Shown piece by piece: positions 44,294-56,040 of a DNA stretch of 64,000 nucleotides. The stretch covers positions 18,814,307-18,878,306 of the forward strand of contig NC_026661.2 in NCBI RefSeq assembly GCF_000004075.3, written 5' to 3'. Below the pieces are notes generated by a model. It was not told where the DNA came from, ran no database searches, and saw only the letters and a program-made list of their open reading frames with translations. This DNA is from Cucumis sativus (Eukaryota; Streptophyta; Magnoliopsida; Cucurbitales; Cucurbitaceae). Numbering within the stretch: the stretch's first letter is position 1; every line of letters begins with the position of its first letter. The position numbers and the translations under genes are program-made.

Positions 44294-44312
44294 CGTGGCG
44301 TAACATGATTGG
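44294..44312 (-). promoter_or_regulatory. Perfect ERSE-I element upstream of ERdj3B
   Basis: The + strand reads CGTGG, nine bases, ATTGG; on the minus strand this is CCAAT-N9-CCACG, an exact match to the ER stress response element I. It lies 340 bases upstream of the ERdj3B start codon. In plants ERSE-I is bound by bZIP28/bZIP60 with NF-Y. A further ATTGG with a nearby ACACGTCG lies at 44337-44366 but does not fit a consensus. Confidence 0.7.
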
Positions 44313-44651
44313 CCGATATTCATCAGGCTCGCATTTGATTGGTCCGTTCGTAAGAAGAACACGTCGCCTAAGCGTAGTGAGTGGGCTAAGTCATTCATTT
44401 GGTTTCTTCATATTTTTGTTCCCGTGGAATCGATTCGACGACCAAATTCAGGCGACTACTCCGGTCCTCAATTCTACACCCAGAAGTTTCAAACACAAGA
44501 GGAGAGGTTTCAAGAAGCAAGTTCGTCTAATCTTCTTGAAAAACCCAGTAATGTGCTTCATTGATCTGTGATCGAATCCAACAATTTCTTTTCTTAGAGA
44601 TCCAATCCGATTACCCCTTTGTGTTTCTTCCACCATTTCTCACTTTCCCAG

Positions 44652-47600
44652 ATGGCGCACCGAAGAACGAAGCTCCTCTTCGTTGTTTGTGCCCTCTGCT
44701 ACGTTCTTTCCGCCATTGCGGGGTATTATTCTTTAATTACCCTACATTCTCTTTGTAGCTTCACTGCAATGGCCATTTCATCTCACCCTTTTCTTTCTTC
44801 TTGGTAATCAGGAAGAGCTATTACGATATACTGCAAGTGCAGAAGGGTGCGTCGGATGACCAGATCAAAAGGGCTTATAGGAAGCTTGCTTTGAAGTATC
44901 ATCCTGATAAGAATCAGGGAAACGAGGAAGCCAATAAAAGATTTGCGGAGATTAGCAATGGTAATTATGTTAATTGATTTTCAAGATTGTGACATTACTT
45001 GTCAGCTTCTGGATTTATCGATTTCGTTGTATGATTTAGCTTATGAGGTTCTATCCGACGGGGAGAAGAGGAACATTTACGATAGGTACGGAGAGGAGGG
45101 TCTGAAACAGCATGCTGCAAGTGGAGGTAGAGGTGGAGGGATGAACATTCAGGATATTTTTAGCCAGTAAGTAAATTTCTTCTTGCCATATTCAGGGTAT
45201 AATCGTTACAGGTTTTAGTGTTTATATTATTAATGAAGCGCGTTGTTGGTAATTGGTATAAGCTGCATTTATTAACAAAGATACCTACTGTTGATTTAGT
45301 TATGATCTTCCATCTATAACTTATCCAAGTTAGTTTAGATATGCACTCCCATTTTTTGTTTAGAACATTGGGAGTCGTCTAAACGTTTGAATTTGAATTT
45401 GAGAATTTGTGTGACTTACTGAAGGTTTTTTGGCGGAGGAGGTGGTATGGAAGAGGAAGAAAAAATTCCAAAAGGTGACGATGTAATCGTGGAATTGGAT
45501 GCGTCATTAGAAGATCTCTACATGGGTGGTTCATTGAGGGTAAGACGCTTTTCTATTGCATTTTATTTGACATATTTGTTTGCTATTTCCTAGGGTACAA
45601 GTTTGGTTTAGTTGTATTTTTTCATAAAATTTTGGTGTCCAATCAACGAGAAAGAAGAATGGTTTAATGGGGAGGCAGATAACCTCAAAATCTAGCCACT
45701 GGGAGCTACAAAAAGTTACAGTAACTATCATAGTGGCTACAATGTCAAAGGAGTTCTTATCCTGAGAAGGTTCAAATCTGTTCTATGGACTCATCTGTTA
45801 GAAGGCTAAATATCCCTTACTGGTATCCACGCCTTTCTTCCCACAAGTGTGTATTTGTTAACATGAAATTGATACGATAGATCTCCTTTTCCTAAGTTGT
45901 CATTTCACTTTAAAGTATTGGAGTATAATTATTGGCATGTTTCATGAATGGGTTGGGTTAAAATGCCTTGAAGGGCTTGCATTTCTCCTTGTGTTGTTCT
46001 ATGTAGTCATCACTTGATGGATAAATCAAAGACTGTGCTTTAATGCCTTTAGAGCCATTTTTTGGGAAGCATGGTTGGAGATGAAAAATATCAGGGCCTC
46101 TTAAGGGAGGAAACAGATGTAGGAATTATATGATAAGAATTGTGTTTTCTTATTCTTTGGGCCGTTTGCAATTGTCTTTCCTTGTTTTGTATCTATCGGA
46201 CAGGACATTTGTCATTCCTTAGACTTGGAACTTTTTTCCTTGTAATTTCATTCGATTTATGAAATTGTTTCCCGTTGAAGAGTTGCCTTATTTTAGAGAA
46301 CTGTTTTCATAACTTTGCTCAACTAGCATAAAGTTTGTATTGTCGAACTTGAAGTTTGTACTTTAGTTGAAGTATTTGTTTCCTCTGTTGACCATTTAAA
46401 CCAAAGTTATCAATATCCCAATGTGGCTTTTGGTCTCTTTCTTATTCCTCAGAACAGATTTGATCCACCGAAACTGTTTCTTCTTTTTTAATTTTAACTT
46501 TGAAATTTATTGACCAACAGTCTTCTGCATCTTCATTCTACCATTTTAATGGCGGCATCTCACTTTTAATTTTTTTTTTTATTTCATAACTGTTTAGAGC
46601 TTTCTCCTGGTGGAGACTGCATTTTTTCCCCTAAATGTCTAAGCTTCCAGAATGGCAAATTTTCTAATAGCTGTTATGAACATTGGATTTCAGGTATGGA
46701 GGGAGAAAAACATATTGAAGCCAGCACCTGGTAAGAGGCGTTGTAATTGTAGAAATGAAGTCTACCACAAGCAGATTGGTCCTGGAATGTTTCAACAGAT
46801 GACAGAACAAGTACGTGTACTTGTTTAATTACACTACAACGACACTTATTTACAGATTCAATTTTTTCTTACACTCAGACATTTCCTCGTATGTGAGTGG
46901 TGGTTTTTGAAGTTACTGAATGATTTATTTGTACACTTTCAGGTGTGTGAGCAATGCCCCAATGTTAAATTTGAAAGAGAAGGATATTTTGTTACTGTTG
47001 ATATTGAGAAAGGCATGCAAGATGGCCAAGTAAGAAACTCCAATCTTCATCTAGATTGTTCAATGGAGTGTATGCTAATGATGGTCGTACTAGAGGCAGA
47101 ATGCTTCCAATAAGTTATTGGAAGTTATGATGTTTTCTAAAGAAGTGATTCTATGACATTGAATTCTTAAATTCGAGACATCTGTAGGGACAATAGTAGT
47201 TTGTCAAGTGATTTATATATGTGATTATCACCTTTTTTTTAACAAAGATTTGTTTGGTGTTTGCAGGAGGTCACTTTCTATGAAGATGGTGAACCAATGA
47301 TAGATGGAGAAGCTGGAGATCTTAGAGTTAGTGTTTTTCCTATTATTCAACTTGTTCTTTTGTGATTGTTTTTGCTAAAAGTTCTGAAAATCTTTACTTT
47401 ATGTTTAACAGTTCCGCATCCACACTGCACCACATGACGTTTTCAGAAGGGATGGCAACGACTTGCATGCTACCATCACCATCACCCTGGTAACTCAATT
47501 TAATGTTGTTAATAGTGTTCCCATGCAATACTTTATTTTTAACAACTAATCGATGTGAGATTATTTGCCTTTGTGAACTGCTTTGAGCTGTTGATCATGC

Positions 47601-48305
47601 ACGTCAGTTTTTGTACCTTGAAAATGCACAGCCCTTTTTTCATGTGTGAAATTTATGTTTGGTGGTTTAATTTTGGTTTCAACTTATTATAATTTTATAA
47701 CATTTTACCGCCCTGTGGCTATTAAACTTTATATTATGTGGACCTTGCTACTAAGTATAGTTTTCGAGACCTGGATACGCATTCTTCTTACAAATAAAAA
47801 GTGTCAATCTTTTTAATATGGTTGATAAACTTTATTTAGGATACCTGTGCTCTGACTTAGTTTTTCTGAATATTCATCTCATTTATTATCCCATCAATCA
47901 ATCAGATTAGTTAGTTGTCATTGGCATCTTCTTGAATCTCAAGGTTAATAATATATCCAACCATTTCAATCTATTAGGTACAAGCCCTTGTTGGTTTCGA
48001 GAAAAGTCTCAAACACCTCGACGAACATTTAGTAGAAATTGGAACAAAGGTAAGCCAGAGAATTTATACCATTTATACCATTATAGATCAATACATTTGT
48101 ACACCTCAAAATAACTTATGTGGCTCTGATTATTGTTTAATATTAGGGAATTACAAAACCCAAGGAAGTAAGGAAGTTCAAAGGAGAAGGAATGCCATTG
48201 CATTTTAGCACAAAGAAAGGAGATCTTTACGTCACATATGAGGTCTTATTTCCCACATCGCTAACAGAGGACCAGAAGGCAAGCATCCAGAAAATTCTGG
48301 GTTAG
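44652..48305 (+). CDS. ERDJ3B: ER-lumen DnaJ co-chaperone ERdj3B
   Basis: A type I-like J protein that delivers unfolded clients to BiP in the ER and, in Arabidopsis, works with SDF2 in receptor-kinase quality control. Exons: 44652-44722, 44812-44960, 45040-45166, 45425-45539, 46694-46810, 46943-47029, 47267-47326, 47412-47489, 47978-48049, 48147-48305; all GT-AG, in phase, 1,035 nt, 344 residues (the Arabidopsis protein is about the same length). A signal peptide covers residues 1-24 ([17 protein letters not shown]). The J domain follows at once with HPD at 54-56, then a Gly-rich linker ending DIFSQFFGGGGG. The client-binding region contains a shortened Cys-rich loop (CNCRNE ... CEQCPN) rather than four zinc-binding CxxCxGxG repeats, the feature that separates ERdj3 from cytosolic type I proteins. 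No KDEL is present, as usual. TAF13 is convergent downstream. Confidence 0.95.
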
Positions 48306-50140
48306 TTATTGATAGGTTATATAGATTTTGCATTTTCGCCCTTTTTTGTTGTGCTCAAAGATGTATACTAGGCTGTAGCATGTGAAAGGATCGTTACAAA
48401 AATTTGGTATAATTTGGTATCTCTGAGCCCTGCAGAAGTTTTGATTGATTTGTTTAACAATGTTATCAAAATGATATTGATTTTGATATGGTTAAATGTT
48501 GATATGCCTCTTTTAGGTAGATTTTTAGATTAAGAAATTTTTTCCTCTCAAAGAGGATTTAAGATTGATCTGTCACATCTTCCTTTTGTGAGGGCAAATT
48601 ATTATCTGATACTTTAATAATTCTTAACACTGTTAGCTAAAAGTTAATGTGCTTGCGTAGTGTTTTCCTTGTCTTGTGGATGTGATCAAATAGGCCAAGG
48701 ATGAGGATCTTTTTATATTCTCAATAATAACAAATTTATAATCAAAGTTTCTTTTCTTTTTCTTTGAAAAATAAAAATTTATTTGAAAAAGTATGGAGAT
48801 TTTGTACTTCCATTTTAGGTTTTTTTAAAAATATAAAAAAACTAAAATTCTAAATTCTAAATAAATGGTACTTTTTGTGGGATTTTTGGTCAAAAGTAAT
48901 AGATGAGTGAAAATTAAAAAATAGAATTAAAAAGTGGGTTGCATGGTTTACTTTTTTTTTTATTACTTACTTTGTATTGACACATGGGATCGATAAGGTA
49001 GAGAATGAATCGATTGATGAGTAGAGGATCAATTACATTCAAGAGTTATATCTATCATTACTGTTACTACTTTTGACTCTTGGAGGAGGTAGAGGCATGG
49101 GTAACAATAACAATAAATTTTTACAAAATTCAACATGTTAAGTACATGAATAAAGAAAACAATTCAATCAGAAATTACGATTGAGCTTGTTTCCATTGAT
49201 TTTTATTACAGTTAAGTTAGTATGAGGACAACAAATGTAAGTTTGATGTCAACAATTTCAATACTGAATTGTCTTCGTATTAAAAAAATTGAAATTATCT
49301 TTAATTTGTTAAACTGTTATTTTCAATCTTTTAAAAAATGTGGAATTAAAAAATATATATTTATAATTGTGAGGTCTGGAAAAGTTTGAAATTTATACCC
49401 AAACTTTTAAAAGTTCTGAAAAAAAACAAACCTCATCTCTCAAATTCAATTCCACGTGTTAGTGATGGGCAATTTTTGGTAACACGATCTTCCATCATAG
49501 AGGTAAAAAATGTTCTTTCATCGTAGAGGTAAAAAATGTTCGATCATTTATCTCTACAATTGTTGTATTAAAAAAAGATAATCTCACTTATCCTCGAGGT
49601 GGATGTCGAGTCCACGTGAAAAAAGATGAACATTTTAATAGCCTTTTAAGATTACAATGTCAAAAACAAATTACAAATTTAATTCACCAACTAAGTTATA
49701 CACGAGAGTAACTTATACTCTTTGATGGCTTTCGAAAAAACGTTCTAAAAAACAATAAGATTCAATCTCAATTAGACAGCCACATAAGTTGTTTGCTCTT
49801 AGATAGGCACTGGCAAGAAACTCTTTGACATATTGAATGAAGCATATACCTGCTACAAACGTTTAAAGGATGCGTTCGTTTCATTAATTCCAAAAGGGGT
49901 GCGTGTACAATAGGGAAGCCCCTACCTTTTATAAGTAGGTTAGGGCGGAAAGGAAGGGGATCAAGGTACATTGATTGCCATTAAGCAGAAAAAACAAAAT
50001 ATACCTTGCTTTGCTTGACAAAGACAGAGAGTTCTAAGACCCGTCAGTTGTCTTTTAATATCACAAGGAACCATAATGAGACATGCTTTGTCTGTGCAGC
50101 AACAATGACATATGACCTCCAAAGTATCTTCCAATGATTA
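48306..50140. other. Intergenic region between ERdj3B and TAF13
   Basis: Convergent 3' flanks of the two genes. Contains poly(A/T)-rich sequence and a 2 x 26-bp direct repeat (49494-49541). No supported gene. Confidence 0.6.
49494..49541. repeat. 2 x 26-bp direct repeat
   Basis: The word TAGAGGTAAAAAATGTTC occurs at 49498-49515 and again at 49524-49541, with nearly identical flanks (CATCATAG / CATCGTAG). Confidence 0.85.
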
Positions 50141-51736
50141 CTAATCCATCTTGTCTTCCTCTTCAAAAGCCTTTTTCAGCTTATCTTCATCTATCTCAAA
50201 AGCTCTCCTCGCTTGTTTCAGCTCTTCGTTCATCGACAACAGTTCAGTTGAACGGTTCAGTTTGCGTGGGTCCTAAAATGTGGAAAATCATATAGGTTTA
50301 GAAGTTTTGACATCAAATCTTTAGTTAAATGATTGTAGGAAAGGGCGCTTGAGGCACCTAATTTTAGTTCAAAATTATTGAGCTGATCTGTTTATGCAAT
50401 CAGTAAATCCCCGAAATCACATTGGAATGAAGATTAATACAAAAGCTGGTACAGAAGAAATCCATGCTTACAAAATGCAGTAAGAAAATTTTAATATGTC
50501 CAATTTCTAAAGATTAAGGATGCCTTGTAGTTGTTTCATAGCCAAATATTGAGAGAACTTAAGTTCATTCATTGATAAGAAAACATACAGACAGAGACTA
50601 TGTCATATAGAAATGTACCTTTCGCATTAAATACAAAAAGTCTTCCACCGATAGCTTTCCTCTCTTTGATCCAATTTCCTGAGCTTTATACACCTAGAGA
50701 GAACATATATTTCAGATAATCCTAACCATACAACATTGGTTTAGCAAGGAAGGTTTATGATACTTGCAAAGAAATTCTTACCAGTTCAGTAATGTACTCC
50801 ACAACTATGTCCTCCATAAGTGCTACGGACTCTGGAAGGGGCTGCAGTGCAGCAAACAAAAACTCATGAATAGATATTTCTTATTTCTAAATGAGAACAA
50901 GAACACAAAGACTAGAACTTTTCCACGGTTGCATTGTACTTCTGATCTGCTAAGAACATATGAGTAAAGAGAGAGGCAGCCAATTAAATTCTTAGCATGG
51001 CTCTTACTTAACATTAAGACTCGTAAAACCCAGCCACTATACAAAGCTTCAGGATTTCAAAACCGTTATTCTATTCTGCCATTCACGGGATGGGAAACTT
51101 GAGCTCAATTTTAGAAAATACAAGGAATATTGATTACTTCTTTCCAATTTTCTTCAGGCAGGCAACATTTTACTTAAGGGATGGGGTGACAGCTTACATT
51201 AAAATTTGAGCTATCAGAAATCGTGAAGATATCTGTTCCTATGACGAGTTTATGAGCAACTGATCATTCCAAATATCTTCAAAGAAAAGCTAAACAATCA
51301 AAATTTCATCTACTAAACAACAGTCACTTTCAAAGCTCTCTCGACAAAACATACAAAGCCATGGAAGAGGAAGATCAGAAAAACCCAAAAAAGCATCAAA
51401 AACAAAATTTCACGTTTGAATTTCCATGGAAACATACATAAGAATCCTTTCTATACAAGTTAAAACAAAAGTAATATATGATAATTTCACTTACATTAGG
51501 GTCATCTCCAAAACCATACATCATGTGCTGCACTGAAAAGAGGAAGGGTCACATAATTGCATTTCAACATACAAACTTGAGATGAAGAAGAAGAAAAAGA
51601 AAAAAAAAAAGAAAGAAAAGGGAAACCAGTTACATTCTTTCTGAAAAACCCCTCTTTTGCGCTTAAAAGAGGTTTCAGAGGGCTGAGACGATCCAGTTCT
51701 TTGCTTTGAGGACGGCCCAGCAGATGAATTGTTCAT
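50141..51736 (-). CDS. TAF13: TFIID subunit TAF13
   Basis: A small histone-fold subunit of the general transcription factor TFIID; in animals and yeast it pairs with TAF11 and contacts TBP in the nucleus. Exons in coding order: 51736-51634, 51532-51495, 50841-50782, 50693-50619, 50272-50141; GT-AG, in phase, 408 nt, 135 residues (Arabidopsis TAF13 is slightly shorter). Residues 1-34 are Ser-rich and basic; the histone fold begins at about residue 35 with LQHMMYGFGDDPNPLPESV and runs through VVEYITELVYKAQEIGSKRG and FLYLMRKDPRKLNR. The acidic C-terminal helix ends EEEDKMD. A likely 5'-UTR intron has its donor at 52080-52079 (CTCCTG then GTGAGA on the minus strand) and an acceptor shortly before the ATG; this part is inference. 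Confidence 0.92.
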
Positions 51737-53748
51737 CTTTACTATCTTCCCACAGCAATGAAAACGAAAACAATCTAAACGTGAAGGTAAAATAATCAAA
51801 TTAAACAATATCAAACATCTAGAATTATCGACCCACTAAATTGAAATATCCCCAAAAGGGAACTTTATCAGTGACTCGATGGAAAGAAGATAAACCCTAA
51901 TGACAATGTCAAGCAAACATTGAAACAGAAAGGGGGGAATTTCAAAAGTGGAGCCTCGGAAAAGAGAAATAAAATTGAGATAATCGAGTCCAATTAATGG
52001 AATAATAATCACAAGCCAAAAAAGAGAAAAGAAAGGGAGTAGTTGTTTAAAACAGCTAAGCAAGGGGCCATGATTCTCACCAGGAGATGGAGAATCGGAG
52101 CGGTGATTCCCACCAAAAGCCTACAACGCAGACAATATCCGAGCGCCAAGCCAAGAGTACACACGAGATTTCAACAATAAACTTGATTTACTATTGATTT
52201 GTTTATGGGTGTAGAGTACAATTTCTAATATCTATCTTATGATTCTTTATCTCTCCGAGTAAATTTGTGTTTAGCCTTATTGGTATGAAGGTTAGCATTA
52301 TTATTTGGTTTAGAAGTTGTACAATCTTTTTAGTTCATTTGTTCTTCAAATGAATGTTCGTTCCATCCTTAATTAGAAGTTTGGAGAAATCTTCTAACAT
52401 ATTTTAAATTCCTTTCTATTTTTCTCTAAAATTATAAACTTTTTCAAACCCGAAAATAAAAAACTACATTGGTGATTTGAGTTTGAACTTTGTTGATTAC
52501 TATATATTAATTATAATGTCGATTTTATGAATAATAATTAAACATTTTAAGAGAAGAACTATAAAATAGAAATTGTTGCCTCAAAAAATAATGTGTATTA
52601 GTTTTTTTTTAAGACAAAAGGAAAACATTAGAATATAATTAATAAAAGTTTCTAACTAATTATTATTTGTACCAAATTACTTCCTAATCGTCAAAAATAA
52701 AATCATTTCTAATTGAAGTCTATTCAAATAAAATAAATAAAACCTAACTAAAGTCAATTTTTATTTGTATCAATTAATTGTTGATTTTGACAACTTTTTA
52801 TAAAATAGTTTAATCAGTGAAATATAATCAAATTTAGAAAAATGAAAAAAACACTAATTAATACACTAATCACTAACTTTGACTTAAATTTCTAATTTCT
52901 TCAAAGTTAAATTTTATTTAATCACTTTACACATTGCCATCAATCTTTTTCTAATGATGCGTTTAAAACTTTTAACATCCCATAAACATTGAAAAGGAAA
53001 ATAATATATAAATAAATCAACCTATGAAAGTGACAATAAATATTATTAGATTAAAATAACAATAGTTAATCGTGGGTTAATTTTTGCTTGTATAATCAAA
53101 CACCGTAATATTTACCGTCCATTTAACAAAATCAAGAGGTCTATCTTATCGTCTCTTTCTCTTCTCTTTTGCACAGTTTTTGATTTTGCTACAACAAAAC
53201 TTAATAAATATAAAATTAGATATAGGTATCTATTCGTCAAATCTAAATGATTGCGTACTAAAATATATTGAAAAAAATAGTTTCTAGATAGCCAAATCTA
53301 AACTATTTGTATTCTACTAAACCTATAAAGAAGTCCTTTTCCCTTTTCAAAATCATTCTATAAATATTTTGACTATTTATTATATTTTTTAAAAATTCCA
53401 AGTTTATAGTTAGTATATATTTCCATTTATCGAATCATCTTTACTAATTTTTATTAAATAATAATTTTATTATAAGAAGATAAAACGCGATAATCAACAA
53501 TAAATTAGTATAAGGACTAAAATTAAAATTTATTAAAAATTTGAAATCCGAACTACGACCATTTAAGAGTTTAAAAGTTAAAGTCGAACAAATTTTAAAT
53601 TAAAACAAGAGGGTATTTCAATTTTAATAATTTTATTAGTTACATTTAATTTGGATTTTCGATAGTTAGCATATTTGTTTTATAACAAAAACAATCGACC
53701 TTTAACTCAAACACATACTTTATCACGATATTTATTTTATGCTTTCAC

Positions 53749-53790
53749 ACTACAAGAAATTTATGATTTAGTTTCGGAACTTAGAAATTT
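53749..53790 (+). mobile_element. CACTA-like transposon terminus (possible)
   Basis: CACTACAAGAAATTTATGAT matches the common CACTACAAGAAA start of non-autonomous CACTA/CMC elements in plants. No inverted CTTGTAGTG end was found downstream, so it is at most a fragment; the right boundary is arbitrary. Confidence 0.3.
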
Positions 53791-54669
53791 AATCGTAGAC
53801 CATTTCAAATTAAATTCAAATATCTTGCAATTCTATTTTTTTTTCCACAACTTATAAACAAAATTGGAATGATTGGGGATTTAGAATTATAAAATTAAAA
53901 TGGGTTGTAATTAATATGTTAATCAATCCGTTTGCATTAGAGATTGCGTATTAACAATTAGCATGAAAGTATATATTTTATAAAGCAATACGAAAAACCC
54001 TAAGTAAACTAAACCTAATATTGACAATTAATTGAATTAGTTAACCCATTAATTAGGTTCAACTTCAATTATGGTTCATCAATAAATAATATTTAGACAT
54101 TGAAAACAAAAGGAAAGACTAATTAAAGGGCAGCTAACTAAATCAAACCTAAATAGTTTTCTCTACAAAAAAAAAAAAATCTAACCTAATTAAATATTGA
54201 GAGTTATGTTATATTTTTTGTGCTATTTGAGTAGAGATTGACAATTTACTACTTATGTACCATTCATTATTGATTATTAAATGCTATTACTCAAACTAAA
54301 TATATGCTAACTACTTGGAATTTACCTAACAACTATAAATTTAGCTTATTATAAAATATAATACATGCAGTGAATTATTATCAGGTAAAGTTAATATGTC
54401 AATCATATAATTTTGTAATTGTTGAACAAAACAAATAACAAATAAATCAATGATCTCGTGCACAAATGTTATCGCTATCTCTTGAAAATGTGTGTTTTTC
54501 TTTATATATTTGGTCAAATTTAATATTTGGAATTAAAATGGAGAAGTTTAGAAGTAGTTGTCATGATTTTTCTTCTTAAAAGGTGGAGGATCGATCTCAA
54601 TTTTTCTTTTATATATTTGTGGTACTAAAATATATGAACATATTTTGACGACATTTTTAAGATGGTGAG

Positions 54670-54900
54670 AATTTTTTAAAAAATATACAAACATTTTTAA
54701 AAATAAATTTAAATAATTACAAGTTATGATAAAATTTTATATTTTATCAATGATAAATCACGTATAGATTTATATCAATGTTACTAATAAAAGTATACCA
54801 GTAACTATCAATGTCATTATTGATAGAATCTGAAAGTTTTACTCTAGGTCGTAAATATTTGGTCAAATTTATACTTTTTGATAACTTTTCAAAATATAGA
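54670..54900. repeat. TATCA-TGATAG palindrome-rich repeat, copy C
   Basis: Contains TTTTATCAATGATAAATC, ATCAATGTTACTAATAAAAG, and AACTATCAATGTCATTATTGATAGAATC-type palindromes in the same style as 750-960 and 12788-12934, ending in GGTCGTAAATATTTGGTC. Boundaries are approximate. Confidence 0.45.
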
Positions 54901-55375
54901 CCAAGAATTTTAAAAGTAAATAATAATAAAAAACAATTATCAATTATTTTGTTTTTGAAAAACAATTTAATTATTTTAACGAGTATAATTGATGCAATTA
55001 AATATATTATATAATAGCAACTAGCAACGACCATCTATAAATAATTTTTCTAAAAATAATACATAAAATGTTACGTTTTCGATAAGATTTTATAAAAAAA
55101 CGAGGAATGAGTCTATTGTAAAATTCAAAATGAACTAATACTCTAATATTATAATTGAAACGAGATAATTTCTAAAACCAAAAACAAAAAGGAGGACCAA
55201 GCTTTGGTTTACCAAATAAGTTAGAGAAAGAATGAACCAAAATGGAATCAAATAGAAACGAAACTCAAACAAGGACAAATGCATTATCCATTTTTCAAAA
55301 ATTGAAACAAAACCCAATTGTGAAGAAAAAGAGATCCTCCCGTCGAATTTAAAATCTGACGGCTGTTAAGCATGG

Positions 55376-55683
55376 CACGTGGGCAATCAGACGGTGTATC
55401 CGTCAACCAAAACGGGCGAATACTAAGTTTTGGCAGTACTCGGAGACGAGTAGGAGGACGATCATTATGAAAAGTCGTGTGGTTCCGTAAGATAGGAACG
55501 TAGATTTTGCGGACACGTCAGGGTTTTATGTTCTTATGTGGCATGTGATACTCACGCGCCTGCTGACGTGGTTAAATCCGGATAGCTTTCCCGAAACTTT
55601 TGAAAATGAACAGATGGCATCATTTCGCTCACGCGCTTGTTAAAACGGCGTCGTGTGAGTTGGCTACGGTTTTTAACGACGTC
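55376..55683 (+). promoter_or_regulatory. ACGT-core cluster in the plastid lipase promoter
   Basis: Five ACGT cores occur in about 310 bases: the G-box CACGTG (55376-55381), AACGTAG (55497-55503), CACGTCA (55514-55520), TGACGTGG (55564-55571) and the palindrome GACGTC (55678-55683). Two ACGCGC (CAMTA-type) boxes lie between them near 55553 and 55631. A TATAAG at 55782-55787 and a CT repeat leader (55798-55834) follow. ACGT boxes of this kind are bound by ABA-responsive bZIP factors. Confidence 0.6.
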
Positions 55684-55797
55684 GTTTTTTTTGGGTTTTC
55701 CTGAGAGGAGAAGGAAAAATCTTGGAAGGTAGGTGACCTGTTTGGATACGGAAATAGCGTGAACCTCGTCTTGGGAAAGTCTATAAGAGCACAGTTT

Positions 55798-55834
55798 CCT
55801 GATTTCTCTCTCTACCTCTCTCTCTCTCTCTCTA
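55798..55834 (+). repeat. (CT)n tract in the lipase 5' UTR region
   Basis: CTCTCTCTAC followed by about ten CT units just after the TATAAG box, so probably in the transcribed leader. Confidence 0.8.
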
Positions 55835-56040
55835 TAAATTTCTGTTTACGTATTTCTCGTCGGACTTCAACAAGACAACCGAAATTCAAAGATCGTGGTG
55901 ATCGTCGCTGTCTTTTTTATAGGCTAATTCTCGCGTGAATCTCGTTTTTATTAAGTATTGGAATCTGATTCTGATTTGTCATCGATTGATTAATTGTTGG
56001 AAACAGAGTGTTTCTATTGGAATTAGAGGGAAAAGTGAGA

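Larger units (their letters stand above)
42738..44651. other. Bidirectional intergenic region between the PDI and ERdj3B genes
   Basis: 1.9 kb separates two divergently transcribed genes for ER-lumen folding proteins. The two ends (about 42740-43200 and 44250-44650) have higher GC and carry the recognised elements; the middle (about 43450-44200) is AT-rich, without a supported gene. No clear TATA box was seen for either gene. Confidence 0.7.
51737..56040. other. Intergenic region between TAF13 and the plastid lipase gene
   Basis: Begins with the TAF13 leader and its probable intron (to about 52140). The body (52200-55300) is very AT-rich, with no supported gene, a fold-back repeat copy (54670-54900) and a CACTA-like start at 53749. 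From about 55330 the GC content rises into the lipase promoter. Confidence 0.6.

Noticed and set aside
54747-55317. Minus-strand hydrophobic open frames
   Set aside because: They lie in the palindrome-rich repeat and AT-rich flank and show no protein family features.
56008-56040. Earlier non-ATG start for the lipase
   Set aside because: The codon is GTG; the first ATG at 56041 is in good context and gives a family-like N terminus.
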